64,000 nt of DNA, taken from contig NC_080067.1 in assembly GCF_949987535.1 (NCBI RefSeq), positions 57,346,405 through 57,410,404 of the forward strand, given 5' to 3'. A model generated the notes under the pieces. That model was given only the letters and a program-made list of their open reading frames with translations, made no database searches and was not told the origin of the DNA. The translations under genes were made by a program, and so were the position numbers. Origin of the DNA: Balaenoptera acutorostrata. Taxonomy: Eukaryota; Chordata; Mammalia; Artiodactyla; Balaenopteridae. Shown here in pieces: positions 35,421 to 47,030 of the stretch (the first letter of the stretch is position 1; every line of letters begins with the position of its first letter).

Positions 35421-36226
35421 ACATTGCCCTGAATTAAAAATAGTATGATGCTTTAAGGCCCACTTAAGTACCAAGTCAATCTGAACAACGTCTCTTCCAT
35501 GTACTAAAACTTATTTTGAATAATTTTTATTCTATTCTGCTAGTTGAAGTTAAATTTATTTAAAGTGAACATCTCAACCCATAAAATTGTTATGCATCAA
35601 GTTTGTTATCTTTGTCTAACATGGTTCTGTGAACATACAGAAATTTTAAAATGACATAAATGGGAGAGTTTTTTCTTAAAATATTGAATTTGATGTTTCT
35701 TTTGTGATATTTTGCTCCCCTAAAATTATTTTAAATGATTTTTCCTTTAAGTCTCCTGGGCTATGAAAGACATGCAAGGAAAATATAAGTTGATTCATTA
35801 GGAAATACAGCTATCAAACAGTAGCTTAACTTTAGCTGTACTTTTGGTCTGTTGGTGGATGAGTTTGCCATCTTTGTCGACACTAAACTTTGTTATGAAT
35901 GTATGATGTATGTTGGTATTTGTGGTATTAATGTCAGTGCTTATTCTTTACCTTTGTAACAATTGCTAATAAGCTTGTTGATTGTAGTCAAGGGCCTGAG
36001 ACCTGTCACAGAAAATATTACTACATACTTCTTGGTTGTCGCTAATGGAATAGAAGATGCAGGGAGAGACAGAGACACATCAAACATGGGCAAAGACAGT
36101 TTGGCTATTTTAAGGACCATCTCAAGACAGAATTTAGCCTAAATAAACCTAGAATTAGGGCCAAGGCACATAGTAGGTTCTTATTAATTGCATTTATTTT
36201 ATTGCTTTCTTGACCATATTGTAAGA
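35421..36226. other. Unassigned DNA
   Basis: No gene recognised. The ggcacatagtaggttcttat words near 36164 resemble an L2/MIR end but are short. Confidence 0.45.
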
Positions 36227-36527
36227 TCGTATTAGTCAGCTAGGGCCGCCATAATAAATATCCCAGACTGGGTGGCTCTCTCTCCTTGGGTTTCTTCTCT
36301 CTCCCTCTTCTCACTGTGTCCTTAAATGGCCTTTTCTCTGTGCACACAAACTTTTGGTGTCTCTTCCTCTTCATATAATCCTGTTGGATTAAGGCTTCTC
36401 TCTCATGACCTCATTTAGCCTTAATTACCTCTTTTAGGCCTTGTCTTCAAATACAATCACATTGGTAGTTAGAGCTTCAATATGTGAATTTTGGGGGTTC
36501 ACATTTTGTCCATAACAAACATGATAA
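36227..36527 (-). mobile_element. MaLR LTR (MLT1-like), internally deleted
   Basis: The plus strand has cgtattagtcagctagggcc, atcccagactgggtggctct, tcactgtgtccttaaatggc, gacctcatttagccttaatt, acaatcacattggtagttag, agcttcaatatgtgaatttt and gtccataaca at the end. It resembles the MaLR LTR at 33971 but lacks the middle. Confidence 0.72.
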
Positions 36528-37459
36528 CAAAAATTTGGACCCTGGTTAAAGAACGTGATTTTCATTATTTTCCTCAATAGTATATTATCTCCCCTTTATG
36601 TAATCATCCATTAATATGCAAACCTTTCTATCATTTTTAACTACCCATATTTATATACTGATATTTTTCTTTCATATTTAACCCTTGGAGTTCTTTTTTT
36701 GAGATAACTGGGTTTTGGGTTTTCTCCATTTTTTCCTTCTTTTTCACTAATGTGAACTGAATTTTGGTGCTTCACCAAGCTTAAATATGAGCTATATCAT
36801 AAATATTTCAAAAACTGGCCTTGTTAACATCTTTTACTAATCCCCATCAAACCTTGAGGTCATCTACAATCATTTCCTATTTTTTATCTATTTGTATACA
36901 TTTAGGAAGCATTAGAAAGAGAAATTTTTGCTTATCTGTCTCTTATGGTGGTTTGTGTGTTTTGTATTATTTTGAGGTGGCAATGTGTTCATGTTAATGA
37001 GACAGCAAAGGGGAATCAGGGAAGCTCATTCAGTCTCACACCTCTTCCACTAAATTTATCTTTGGCACAGGAAAATGAATCAAACCCAATCACATGAATT
37101 TTATAAAAATATATATATCATCTTTGAAATATTTGGATGTTCGTTTGAGAAATATACTTTATAGCCAACTTTCTATCATCCATGCTACCAGATAGAATAT
37201 GTCTGGCCTAGATAATCCACAATAGCCCCAAATCCCCAAATCCTTTATTTATATTTATAACATGATATATATGATTTACCGTTTACCTTATTAACTACTT
37301 CCTGCTATAAAATTATTATTTACAAAGTAACTGGTCAAAAGGACATTATGAACAACAGAGGGGAATCAGAATTATAACTGAGTAGTTTATCTGTAGATAG
37401 TTAGAAATGATAGTTTTACTTAAGGACAGAATATATTATGTTTAAGCTCAATTGTGGTT
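36528..37459. other. Unassigned AT-rich DNA
   Basis: No gene or confident repeat recognised. Confidence 0.45.
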
Positions 37460-37469
37460 AAAAAAAAAA

Positions 37470-37941
37470 AACAAAAAACCGAAACAGTGGCTTGAGCAAT
37501 GTAGAAATGTACTTTTCTCTCACATAAAAACCGATCAAGTAAATATTTCAGGGCTAGCATGGTATGCTACAAGTGTCAGAGACTCAGGCACCTGTCTTTT
37601 TATTCCATTGTACATAGCCTTGCTCTCTAGTGCAAGATGAAGAGACCTAAAGTCCAAGAAAAAAGATGGTGGATGGAACCAAGAAGTTGGTAATATGCAC
37701 TGTTCCCTAAAGGAGGTTCTTGAAAGCCTCTACACACTTCTCCTTCCAGCTCAGTGGCCAGAACTGATGAATGAACTGCTATCAGCAATGCATGATTGCT
37801 CTAGGCTGGAAAATAAACTCTATTCTGGGCAGCCATGTGCCCAGTTAAGAATTATATTCTGAAAGAAAGGAAGGACAGCTATGGGGGACAACTGGCAATC
37901 AGTACCACTCTGTATCCCTTTTGCAATCAAATATCTCTGTG
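37470..37941 (+). repeat. Unnamed interspersed repeat, long copy
   Basis: Starts acagtggcttgagcaatgta after an A13 run; ends with attctgggcagccatgtgcc, then gaaagaaaggaaggacagct and gggggacaactggcaatcag. The terminal part matches 39925-40070 closely. The 62-codon frame at 37452-37640 is incidental. A MER2 was inserted at its right edge, or abuts it. Confidence 0.45.
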
Positions 37942-38173
37942 CAGTTGATTCTTGAACAACACAGGTTTGAACTGTGCGGGTCCCCTTTACATGGATTTTT
38001 TTCAATAGTAAAGACTACAGTACTATACGATCTGCCGTTGGTTGACTCCACAGATACAGAAAATCAGATATGGAGGAATGTCATATAAGGAGGGCTGACT
38101 ATAAGTGATACACAGATTTTTGACTGCATTAGTGTTAGTGCCCCTAACCCCTGCATTGTTCAAGGGTCATCTG
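37942..38173 (+). mobile_element. MER2-type DNA transposon (Tigger group)
   Basis: Begins cagttgattcttgaacaaca, and ends gcattgttcaagggtcatctg, so the ends form a terminal inverted repeat. Internal part: gtaaagactacagtactata and ctataagtgatacacagatt. The right flank keeps the TA expected for this group (ctgta). Same orientation as the copy at 32761. Confidence 0.82.
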
Positions 38174-38349
38174 TACATTGTTTTCCCCACACATGGAACA
38201 ACAGTAACTCCTTCCACAGGAAAAATGACCAGAAAGCTCATCAAGCGACTACATCCAGTTCAAAGTCCATATTTTTTGGTGGTGTGTAATCTTCTCTGTG
38301 TGGTTGTGGCTTGTCATAGTCCAGTGAATCAAAATTAACAGGTAGATTA

Positions 38350-39265
38350 TTTGCCTCCACACATTCACTCTACAGTGGTAGGTGTGCAAGTTACCGATTT
38401 CTTAGCTCTCTACTCCAAATTCACCTTTTCTGCCTGCTCCGTGAAAATGGATGTGGATCCTTTAAATATTTTTATTTTTCCAGCTGGCACTGGAACTTTG
38501 TCAGTAGAGGGTACTGGAGAGGCATTGCAGGAGGAAACCTGCTTCCGTTCCTGGTTCAGGGGCTCACTTGCTTTGTGGGTTCCTGAAGCATGTGTAGTCT
38601 TCTCCAGAATCGGGCTCCGGAAGCACTCCCAGATTCTTCAGGGGCTAGCTCCTGCAGAGCACGGTGGCAGCAGCACCCGGCAGCCCCCTGCTTCCTACAG
38701 CACATCATCCTGCTCAGGCGATTTGGTAGCAGACTGCCTACTACCTGTAGCACCCTTGGATTCTCCAGTGCCGGGATTTCCAATGCACAGCAGTTAACAG
38801 CAGCCCATGGCCAACAGCTAACTCCCATCACACACACCTCAGGTGGATATTGTAGTGCAGTGCCTCTGGTGAGACACCTCCGCATGAACAAATTTCCCTG
38901 TCACCCTAGAGGGTAGATTTCTGACACGTACCAGAGGGCAGTTTTCTAGCAAGTTACACTGGCCGAGCTCTGCAGTGACTGGTCTGCTCTCCAGTGGGCC
39001 ACGTCATGTCCTCTCCACCAAGGTCAGGATCTCAGCCCTGTGGATGTAGGGTTTCTTCCTTGGATACTCTGTCACAGTCCCAGGGGTAGTGACTGGTCTT
39101 TATATCTGCTATTCTTATATTCTTCAGAATGCTCTTTATTCTTACTAGCCAATTTCCCATTATTTAAATCCTCTGTTATGGTTAATAATTCTTTATATTA
39201 AACTTTCCCTGTTCAAATAACTGTGTGGTTTCTCTCTCTTGATTGGATACAGTGGACTGATACAG
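38350..39265 (+). repeat. Unclassified LTR-like old repeat
   Basis: GC-richer than its surroundings in 38460-39080, with agtagagggtactggagagg and tgagacacctccgcatgaac, and an AT-rich end (aaactttccctgttcaaata) followed by gtgtggtttctctctcttga and actgatacagtgg. The ending recalls LTR-type repeats (…gatacag) and the whole block recalls an old repeat that I cannot name. The 148-codon plus frame at 38351 and the 111-codon minus frame have no domain. Confidence 0.35.
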
Positions 39266-39924
39266 TGGATCATATCCACAATAAAAGCTCCAATCCAGAG
39301 AAGAGAGACAATTGGGGTTACTGTTACAGAGGATTTATCAAATTAGCATGGGCAGGAAGAGTGACAACTGTCTTCTCTATCAATAAAAGGAGTTCCTTGG
39401 TTAGATCACCTAGTAAGTATTGCTGTCTTAGTGGAAACTGTCTTGTTCATTGGCCTTCATGCCTCCTGGTAATGGTTTCTGGTGCTTTTCTTCTTATCTA
39501 TTATCCATCCTAGTCTAAGTTGGGCATTGGAGAGTGTGCAGCATGACTTTTAGGAGCAGTATGATTTTCTTTGTAAACCACTTCCTGTTAGTGCACATGT
39601 GAGGTCTGAGCGTTGCTCTAAGAATTGAAAAAAAGCTTCATTTTCAGACCAAGTTATGTCTATCCGCCAGTAACTAGAGTGGCAGTCTATGATGTTGAGG
39701 ACTCACAATTAGCTTGAGTGGCTCCACTTTATGAGGTCTTGACTTCATGGTTCAGGATGTCAGCATCTGCCCCAAACAATGAATAGAGAAAGAAGTAAGG
39801 GGAGGCAAATGGTGCAACTGTATTGTTTCTTCAGGGATGTTCCCCAGAGATCTCACAAGCTGCTTTTCTTTACTTTCTCATCTCATCACATTTCTTCTCA
39901 TCACACTAGCCAAGCGTAGTCACA
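39266..39924. other. Unassigned DNA
   Basis: No gene seen. A 96-codon plus-strand frame at 39223-39513 overlaps the LTR-like end and has no domain. Confidence 0.45.
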
Positions 39925-40070
39925 GTGCCACAACTAATTTAATTGCAAAGGAGACTGGGAAATGTAATCTGTATTCAGAGTGGCCACGTGCCCAGCTAAA
40001 AATTGTATTAATATAGATGAAGGAATGAAATGGACATTGGGGGACAAGTGGGAGACTGCCACATATGGCT
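39925..40070 (+). repeat. Unnamed interspersed repeat, short copy
   Basis: aaggagactgggaaatgtaa, then tggccacgtgcccagctaaa and gggggacaagtgggagactg. It repeats the last ~130 bp of the element at 37470-37941 in the same orientation. Confidence 0.5.
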
Positions 40071-41224
40071 CCTGTGATTTGAAATACATATGGACCAATA
40101 TAAGAAAAGTACATGGTTCTATACACGCTGTAAATTATAAAATAATACATTTTTTTTTCTCATTGAACATTGGAAAACTTCTTCCTCTTTAAAAAAAAAA
40201 AGAGGCTGGTTAAAATTTACTAAGCACTTTAAGGCAATAGTTGAGGAGATAATAATCGTATTTAAAAACAAACTCTTCCTTTTGTTTAGTTTTAGAAACT
40301 GATTTCAAATTCCTGTTTTATGTTTCAAGAATTCTAGGTACCATCTGTGTGGCAGTGGTTGAGACCATTCTTTGAGATTTTAACAACATTTAGGCCCCCA
40401 GAGCACCATGCATGTTGTAAACTTCAAGTGGAAAGAGAAAGAGAGAGAGAGAGAAGAAGGGAGAGAGAGAGAGATTTCCTTCAAGTTAGGAATAAATAAG
40501 AAACCAGAAAATTTAATTCACTTATTCATTCATCCAAGGTCGTCTTACTAAAAGAGTGACAATCTCTTGTTCTCTAGTTTAAAACCAGTTATGTCTGTGT
40601 TGTAGGTCATATAAGCAGCACAGGGAATCTAAGATGAGTCACTTCAACATTTGAATATGTACACTGCCTGATATAACTGAGTTTTACAGAAACTGGTAAC
40701 ACTTTGACAGTGTGTATTTTTAAAAGTATCTTTTTTACAAAAGTCTCAAAGCACTTTACATTTGAAACATTGAAAACTCAAAAGAAAAAAGGTAGAAATC
40801 TGAAGCAGTGGGAAGCATAGATCAATTTGGGAGTAATTACTTCAATTATTTCTAATAAAATCATTTTGTATTAAGTGAAAATAGTCTTAAGTTTTAAACA
40901 TTCACTGAGGATTAAGAGTGGCAGGCTCAAGCCTTTATCTTTCCATTAAAAAATGAGCCCTATTATTCTTTACAGAGTTAATAGACTTTTGTAGTTTTTC
41001 AATTTTTTTTTAAGACAAAGGAAAGTATATAATTGCTTAGACTAATCAAGAGGGACAGCCAAATCCATTTCTCTTAAGTGTAGTCACTTTGCAATAATTG
41101 AAAATTGAAAATATGAATGACAGATACCTTCCAATGGTCATAAATTTTGCATGTGATTCCAACACAATATTTCTATCCTCATTGTAATACTGTCTACCTT
41201 CATTTATTTAGAAATGATTCTTAG
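40071..41224. other. Unassigned AT-rich DNA
   Basis: No gene recognised. Contains a (GA)n tract (listed separately) and cctcttt followed by A11 and gagg at 40183-40206, a short palindrome. Confidence 0.45.
40431..40476. repeat. GA-rich microsatellite
   Basis: Interrupted (GA)n: aaagagaaagagagagagag and gggagagagagagagat. Confidence 0.9.
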
Positions 41225-41480
41225 ACTTGCAGTGGTTAAGAACACAGATTCTGGAGCCAATTTCAAATCCCACCTCAAAAATTATTAAGCTACATGGCCT
41301 TGGGTAATTCACTAAACTTTCTGTCTGTGCCTCAATTTCCATCTGTATATAACGGGAACGGTAATAGTAGCTATCCTATTGTGTTCAGAATCAAATACAT
41401 TAATATTTTTGAAGTTTACAGAACAGTATCTGTCACGTAATTACTGTTATTTGAGTTTAGCTATTGTTATTAGGTTCTTT
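41225..41480 (+). mobile_element. MIR SINE, most of the element
   Basis: gcagtggttaagaacacaga, ttctggagccaatttcaaat, ggccttgggtaattcactaa, acagtatctgtcacgtaatt and gctattgttatt form a nearly complete MIR on the plus strand. The tRNA-derived head is recognisable. Confidence 0.75.
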
Positions 41481-41782
41481 CCAGCTCTAAAATTTTATGA
41501 TTCTATTATCTTCCCTATAATCTTCTTTAAATGGAAATATAAGCTACTGATAGATGCTTTGTGTTTTAGTGCATTTATAAGCATTGACATCATCTGCAAA
41601 TAATGTGACAGTTTATGATTTGTGATATGTGGTACATACAGTAAGAAATTTGTCTTGATAGAGCACCTTCTGGAAAGGGTGCTGCTTAACTGGAGAGCCT
41701 ATTTTGGGTTTGAAATAGTCAGGTAGGATCCACAAGTCCAAGTATCTATAACAAATAAGTCATTTTTTCCCCAACTTTAATT

Positions 41783-41838
41783 ATATATGCATGTGTGTAT
41801 GTATGTGTGTGTATATATACATACACATACATATATGC
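41783..41838. repeat. Alternating purine-pyrimidine TG/TA tract
   Basis: Degenerate (TG)n/(TA)n/(CA)n sequence, with the left half (tgtgtatgtatgtgtgtg) roughly complementary to the right half (catacacatacata). A hairpin or Z-DNA-like tract is possible. Confidence 0.8.
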
Positions 41839-43450
41839 TTTTCAATGATGTGTAGATAGAAATTTCTAATTCCTCCTCAATAAGGAAGTGGTGAAAATCC
41901 TTAGCCTGGAAGGAAGACAAGAGAAGTCTGTCTCTTTTGGAACAGTCCTAGTGTATCTATCTGCTGGAGATTTCTCCTCTTTGTGGGCAGTTCAGGTTTT
42001 CGTTATAATTTTGTATTGCTTCCTGAGGCATTCTTGTGCAGGGGTAAGCTGGATATCTGTGTACTTGTATAGCAAGACATTTAATCCTAAATGCAGAAAG
42101 TTTTCAGCCACTCAGTCTGATATTGTTCAATGTTAAAAATTTAAGGCAGAGATTTTTTTTTTTTTCTGTTATTCTGGATATTTCTATATTTATGAAGGGT
42201 ACATTTTCCCTGATATGCCCTTTGAAATATTGGATAAAATCTGTTTTCTCCTTGGCTAGAATACCTGACTACAGAATAGGGTAATTCTCAGCTTTGATTT
42301 TGAATCATGCAAATGTATCACCTATTCATAAAGTTTAATCAATAATTTAAAAATACAAAAATAAATTAAAAGATATTTTTAAAATTAAGGACTTTGTCTT
42401 ATTGTGTAAGGCAGTATTAATAAAATATAAATATTAAATGAAGCTCTAATAAAAGTCTCTCCACTCAGAGTTTTCTTTTTAACTATTTTGTTTTCATTCT
42501 CTTGTAGTTTGCACTACCATCAGTATATTCCCAAATTCAAAACTTTTAAATTCCATTGTGTCTGATAAAGTTTTCTTCACTTTCATATAAATGCTGTTGA
42601 TTTTAGAAATCAACTGGGTGCTTAAGGTACAGGGTGGAAGCTTAACTTGATCTTCCATTCAGTGGTAGTAAAACTTGAAGGATGCCAAATTCCCTCACAG
42701 TGAAAAATGCATCCCTATGAGGCTGACACAGTGTCTGAAAATCTCACCATTAACATTGCTCCTTGCGGGCTTTGTGGAGACAAGCATTTTAATTAAGTTA
42801 AGGCCTCATATTTCCTGGGTAAATTATTTGCTACCAAACACAATAGCATGCATTTTTCCATCTTATTAAAACTTATTAACACACAGCAGAACCCTGAGGA
42901 AATGACATGAGATAGAAAACAAGTGTTTGTCTCGGAGGAATGAAGAGGTAGAGAAAGGTCAGATTCATGAGAGTTGCCAGGTCCCCAGTGGGCATTTCTA
43001 GACCAAAAGGGAGTATCGTGAGGTTTCAGGAATCTCTTGTGGTTTCTCCTAAACTCTTCACCATGTTATTTGGGTTAGAACTTTTTTTGTTTGTTTTCCA
43101 TTTTTGTTTTTTGTTTTGTTGGTTTTACTAACTGGCTCTTTAAGACAAGAGCTACCCACATTTTATGTGACCTTGTATTGTCTCTGTACTGGTTAGCTAT
43201 GATCTCAAACTGTCATTCTATCTTGGTGCTGCTGCAAGAACTTGCTTTTGCCACACATGTCTGAAAGTTTCTGTGGACTATTTACTTAAAAATAATAAAC
43301 AAAAACAAAGAATACAGTTAGGCAAGATGGTAATGACACAGCAGTGCATGGAACTCTGAACATGAATGATAAATTAATTTTATTTTTTTTAATGAATGTG
43401 AAAATGATATAGACTCCCACTTTTGGCTAGCTATAGCCATTAAGTGTCCT

Positions 43451-43468
43451 AAAAATCCCCCAATTTAA
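43451..43468. repeat. Target-site duplication, left copy
   Basis: aaaaatcccccaatttaa, identical to 43847-43864. Confidence 0.92.
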
Positions 43469-43846
43469 GGGACTTCCCTGGTGGCATAGTGGTTGAGAAT
43501 CTGCCTGCCAATGCAGGGGACACGGGTTCGAGCCCTGGTCTGGGAAGATCCCACATGCCGCGGAGCGACTAGGCCCGTGATACTGAGTCTGCGTGTCTGG
43601 AGCCTGTGCTCCGCAACAAGAGAGGCCGCGATAATGAGAGGCCCACGCACCGCGATGAACAGTGGCCCCCACTTGCCGCAACTAGAGAAAGCCCTCGCAC
43701 AGAAACGAAGACCCAACACAGCCATAAATAAATAAATAAATAAATAATTAATTAATAATAAAAAATTTAAAAAAAAAGCTAGCTTTAGGAGTGAGGTGTA
43801 TTGCTTTGTAAGTTTAAGGAAGATCCAGCTATTCCTATTTAAAAAA
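43469..43846 (+). mobile_element. tRNA-derived SINE (CHR type) with extra 3' segment
   Basis: Starts gggacttccctggtggcata. The Pol III A box-like gtggcatagtgg lies at 43481-43492 and the B box ggttcgagccc at 43525-43535. The GC-rich body ends in an (aaat)n tail at 43725-43777. It is transcribed by RNA polymerase III and copied by L1 machinery. Unusually, 63 bp of non-SINE DNA (43778-43840) and a second A-run follow before the right target copy. Perfect 18-bp duplications show the whole unit inserted at once. The SINE type is the main support for a cetacean genome. Confidence 0.92.
43778..43840 (+). other. Non-SINE segment inside the insertion
   Basis: Sixty-three bp (gctagctttaggagtgaggt onwards) between the SINE A-tail and a second A11 tract at 43841-43851. 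It is inside the target duplication and shows no SINE features. The simplest reading is downstream DNA of the source locus carried along as a 3' transduction. Confidence 0.7.
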
Positions 43847-43864
43847 AAAAATCCCCCAATTTAA
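43847..43864. repeat. Target-site duplication, right copy
   Basis: aaaaatcccccaatttaa, identical to 43451-43468; it overlaps the second A-tract. Confidence 0.92.
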
Positions 43865-44439
43865 AACAATTAAAATAAAGTAAAACCATCAAAAATCTAA
43901 GAAATCAAGAAATTAAAGAACAATCAAAACAAAACACACGAAACCCCAAAAATGGCTGAAATCCAGAGGAATAAATTGATCCTGGGGCTGCAAAACTCCT
44001 GGGGGAATTTCGTAACCTCTAAAATAAGAGATTTACATTTTATTAACTATGCAGAAATAGGTGACAAGTCCTTGGTTCCATGTAATGTGAGAATTGGGAC
44101 TGAGGTCTTTATTAAAGTGAAATTTTTAATGAGTTTCATCCATAGTAAAAGAGTAAACTAGTAAAATCTAACTCATCAACAAAGTAAGAAGACAAGGAAA
44201 CTTCTCTATCTTGCCTTAGGGTCTAAGTAAAAAAAAAAAAAAAGTTTATCTTGAGAAATGGTAACTGAAGGCCAACTCTCATGCAGGTTTGGGTTTCAAC
44301 ATTATACTATTCACATAATATGTGTACATATTCTGGCACAGTAAACCCCATGCTGATAAATTAACAGTAACAATGCTACTGCATGGTGTTTTGGGTAATT
44401 GAGCTGAATAAAATACAAATTCTCTCTGGAGGAATCACA
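43865..44439. other. Unassigned A-rich DNA
   Basis: No gene recognised. A 69-codon frame at 43952-44161 has no domain. A15 tract at 44230-44243. Confidence 0.45.
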
Positions 44440-45210
44440 TCGGGCTCATGAGGGTTTTATCTCATGAGTGTAAGAATGGTTCAATGTTGGAAAATCAATC
44501 AAGATAATTCACTATATTGAGAAAATTACATCATTATATCAATTGATGGAGAAGTCATTTAACAAAATCCAACATCTCTTCATGATGGACACTCTTGGAA
44601 AACTAGGAAGGAAAAAACACTTTATAAGTCTTATAAAAGGCATGTACAAAAAAGCTAAAGCTAATGAAATACTTAATGATGAAACGCTGAATGATTTTCC
44701 CTTAAGATCCCTTAATGCTTTTTCCCTTAAGGAACAAAGCGAAGACATCCACCCTCACCACTTTTAGTCAACATGATACAAGAACTCCCAGCCAGTGAAA
44801 TAAGGAAAGAAAAAGAAATAAATGGCATAGGAATTGGAAAAGAAGAAATAAAAGTCTCCCTATTCACAAATGATTATCTATATATAGAATTCCAAGGATT
44901 CTGAAAAACAAAACACAACTCCTAGTACTAATAAGTGAGTTTCCAATGTCACAAGATACAAGGTTAACACATAAAAATCAATTATAATTGTTTCTTTTTG
45001 TTGAAAAGGAAATCAATTTTTTAAATATTGTTTACTATAGTTCCCTCCAAATGATCAACTTAGGTATGTAGGTAACAAAATATCTAGAAGGATCTGTATG
45101 CTAAAAATTACAAAATTTTGATTAATCAAAGACCTAAATAAATGGAGAAACATATAGTGTTCATAAATTGGAAGACTCAACATAGTAAAGATAACAATTT
45201 TATTGGATGT
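44440..45210 (+). mobile_element. Old L1 ORF2 fragment
   Basis: Sense-strand remnant of L1 ORF2 after the RT core. The region translates in pieces to FNKIQHLFMMDTLGKLG and ANEILNDETLNDFPLRSLNAF, with multiple frame breaks and stops. It resembles ORF2 in its RT-to-C-terminal region, then stops abruptly at about 45210 without any 3' UTR. Confidence 0.65.
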
Positions 45211-45214
45211 AATT

Positions 45215-47030
45215 AGGAGCCGATCAGATGCTGCAGAGGAAGATATCAATGAACTTGAAGACATAACAATAGAATTAATCTAAAATAAACAGAATAATAA
45301 AAAAAAAGACTACAAAAGGAATGATCAGAACCTCAGTGATCTGTGGGGGAAACATCAAGTGATATGACATGCATTTAATTAGAATTCCAGAAGAAAGAAA
45401 GGTGTGGAGAAGGAAAAAAAAAAAAACTTAAGGAAATTAGGTCTGAAAAAAAGATGAAAAGTATAAACCATGTTTCCAAAATACTCAAAGAATCCACACA
45501 CAGAAATTCCATGCCAGAACAGATGATAATCAAATTGATAACTACTAACAATAAAGAAAATAATTTAGAGCAGCCAGATGAAAAAAGCTACATCAAATGC
45601 ACAGGACCAAGGATAACAGTGACTTCAGGCAACTTCTCTTCTGAAACTGTGCAAACCAGAAAACAAAGGAATAACATCATTAAAGAGCTGAGGTGGAGAG
45701 GGGTGGGGGGAATACCTAGAATTTTATATCCAGAGAAAATACTTCTCAAAAACAAAGGTACATTAAATTTTTTTCAGGGAAACATAGTATCAGATAATTT
45801 ATTGCCAATACAGCTGCATGACAAGAAATGTCAAAGGAAATTCTTTGTGATACAAGAAGGAAACTTAGATGTAAATAAATAGAATAATTTTTAAAAATAA
45901 ATAAAAAATAATTTTTCTCAGTTTTAAATTTGTATAAAAGCTAATTGACTAGAGAAAAACGCAAGTAATTTATTGAGGTCTTCGTAACATATATAGAAGT
46001 AAAAATGAATGAAAACAGTAGCGCAAAGGGCTGGAGAGGGAAATGATACTATGTTGTGATAATCCTCTTAATGTGGAATATTATAATATTTGGAGGTAAA
46101 TTTTTGTTAAGCTTATAAACTCTCAAGGAAACCCTAAGAAAATATTAAAAAGGAGTTTTAGCTAAATAACCATTAGTAGAGATAGTGAGATACTGAAAGT
46201 TACTCAATCCAAAAGAAGGGAGGGGGAAAAAAACAGAGGAACAAAGAATACATCAAACAAGTAGAAAACAAATGGCAAGATGGTAGATTTAAACCTAAAC
46301 ATGTCAATTATAACATTAAATATAAGTGGTTTTAACACACCAATTAAAAGGCAGAGATTAGCTGATTGGATGAAACACAACCCCAAAATCTGTAGTCTGT
46401 GAGAAATTCTATATATAAAGAAAAAGGTTAAAAGCAAAATGATGGAATGATATTTACTATAAAAATATTAAGCATAAAAAAGATTAATTGGCTATATTAA
46501 CATCACAAAGCAGACTTCAGAAGAAAGTATGCTACATGAATAAAGAGGGGATATAAATGTTCATATCAGAATTAATAGCTGAAAGCTGGCCCTATCACAA
46601 ATATCTATAAACAGGTGAATGGATAAAAAAAAATTGGTATACCCAAACAATGTATAAAAAGATAAAAAGTAATGCACTACTGAGACACATGACTGCATGG
46701 ATACATCTCAGAAATATTATGCTTATGAAGAAGTCAGACACAAAAAGTTACATTGTGTGATCTCATTTACATAAACTCTAGAAGTGTCAAATACAATATC
46801 TGACAGAAAGCAAATTAGTGGTTTTCTGCATCCAGGGATGAGGGCTAGAGGGAATTGACTGGAAATGGGACAAGGGAGCTTTTTTAGATGAAGGAAATAT
46901 TCCATATCTTGATTTTGGTGGAGGGGTACATGAGTGTTTAAACCACCCATATACATGTGCACTTAAAAGGGTTCATTATATTGACTGTAAACTGTATCTA
47001 CATATGTTTATTAGAAATGAATGAATTAAT
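45215..47030 (+). mobile_element. Old L1 with ORF1 end, part of ORF2 and 3' UTR
   Basis: In order: ORF1 C-terminal half (45215-45890, with a 142-codon frame at 45454 containing SSETVQTRKQRNNIIK and RILYPEKILLKNKGT), the start of ORF2 endonuclease (about 46290-46580, in broken frames), then directly the C-terminal/3' UTR part (46590-47030, with tcagacacaaaaagttacat and aatggataaaaaaaaattgg). The central part of ORF2 is missing. Old, L1M type, with stops throughout. Confidence 0.65.

Larger units (their letters stand above)
41481..43468. other. Unassigned AT-rich DNA
   Basis: No gene or confident repeat. Poly-T tract at 42152-42166. An 82-codon frame at 41888-42136 has no domain. Confidence 0.45.

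Noticed and set aside
38351..38797. 148-codon plus-strand frame
   Set aside because: Composition-driven frame within a repeat-like GC-richer block; frames of similar length exist on the other strand; no domain.
40183..40206. Terminator-like palindrome (cctcttt, A11, gagg)
   Set aside because: In a mammalian intergenic region a short palindrome around an A-run is expected by chance and has no terminator role here.
43481..43555. Possible tRNA gene (A and B boxes)
   Set aside because: These are the Pol III boxes of a tRNA-derived SINE; the sequence continues into the SINE body and A-tail and is flanked by target duplications.
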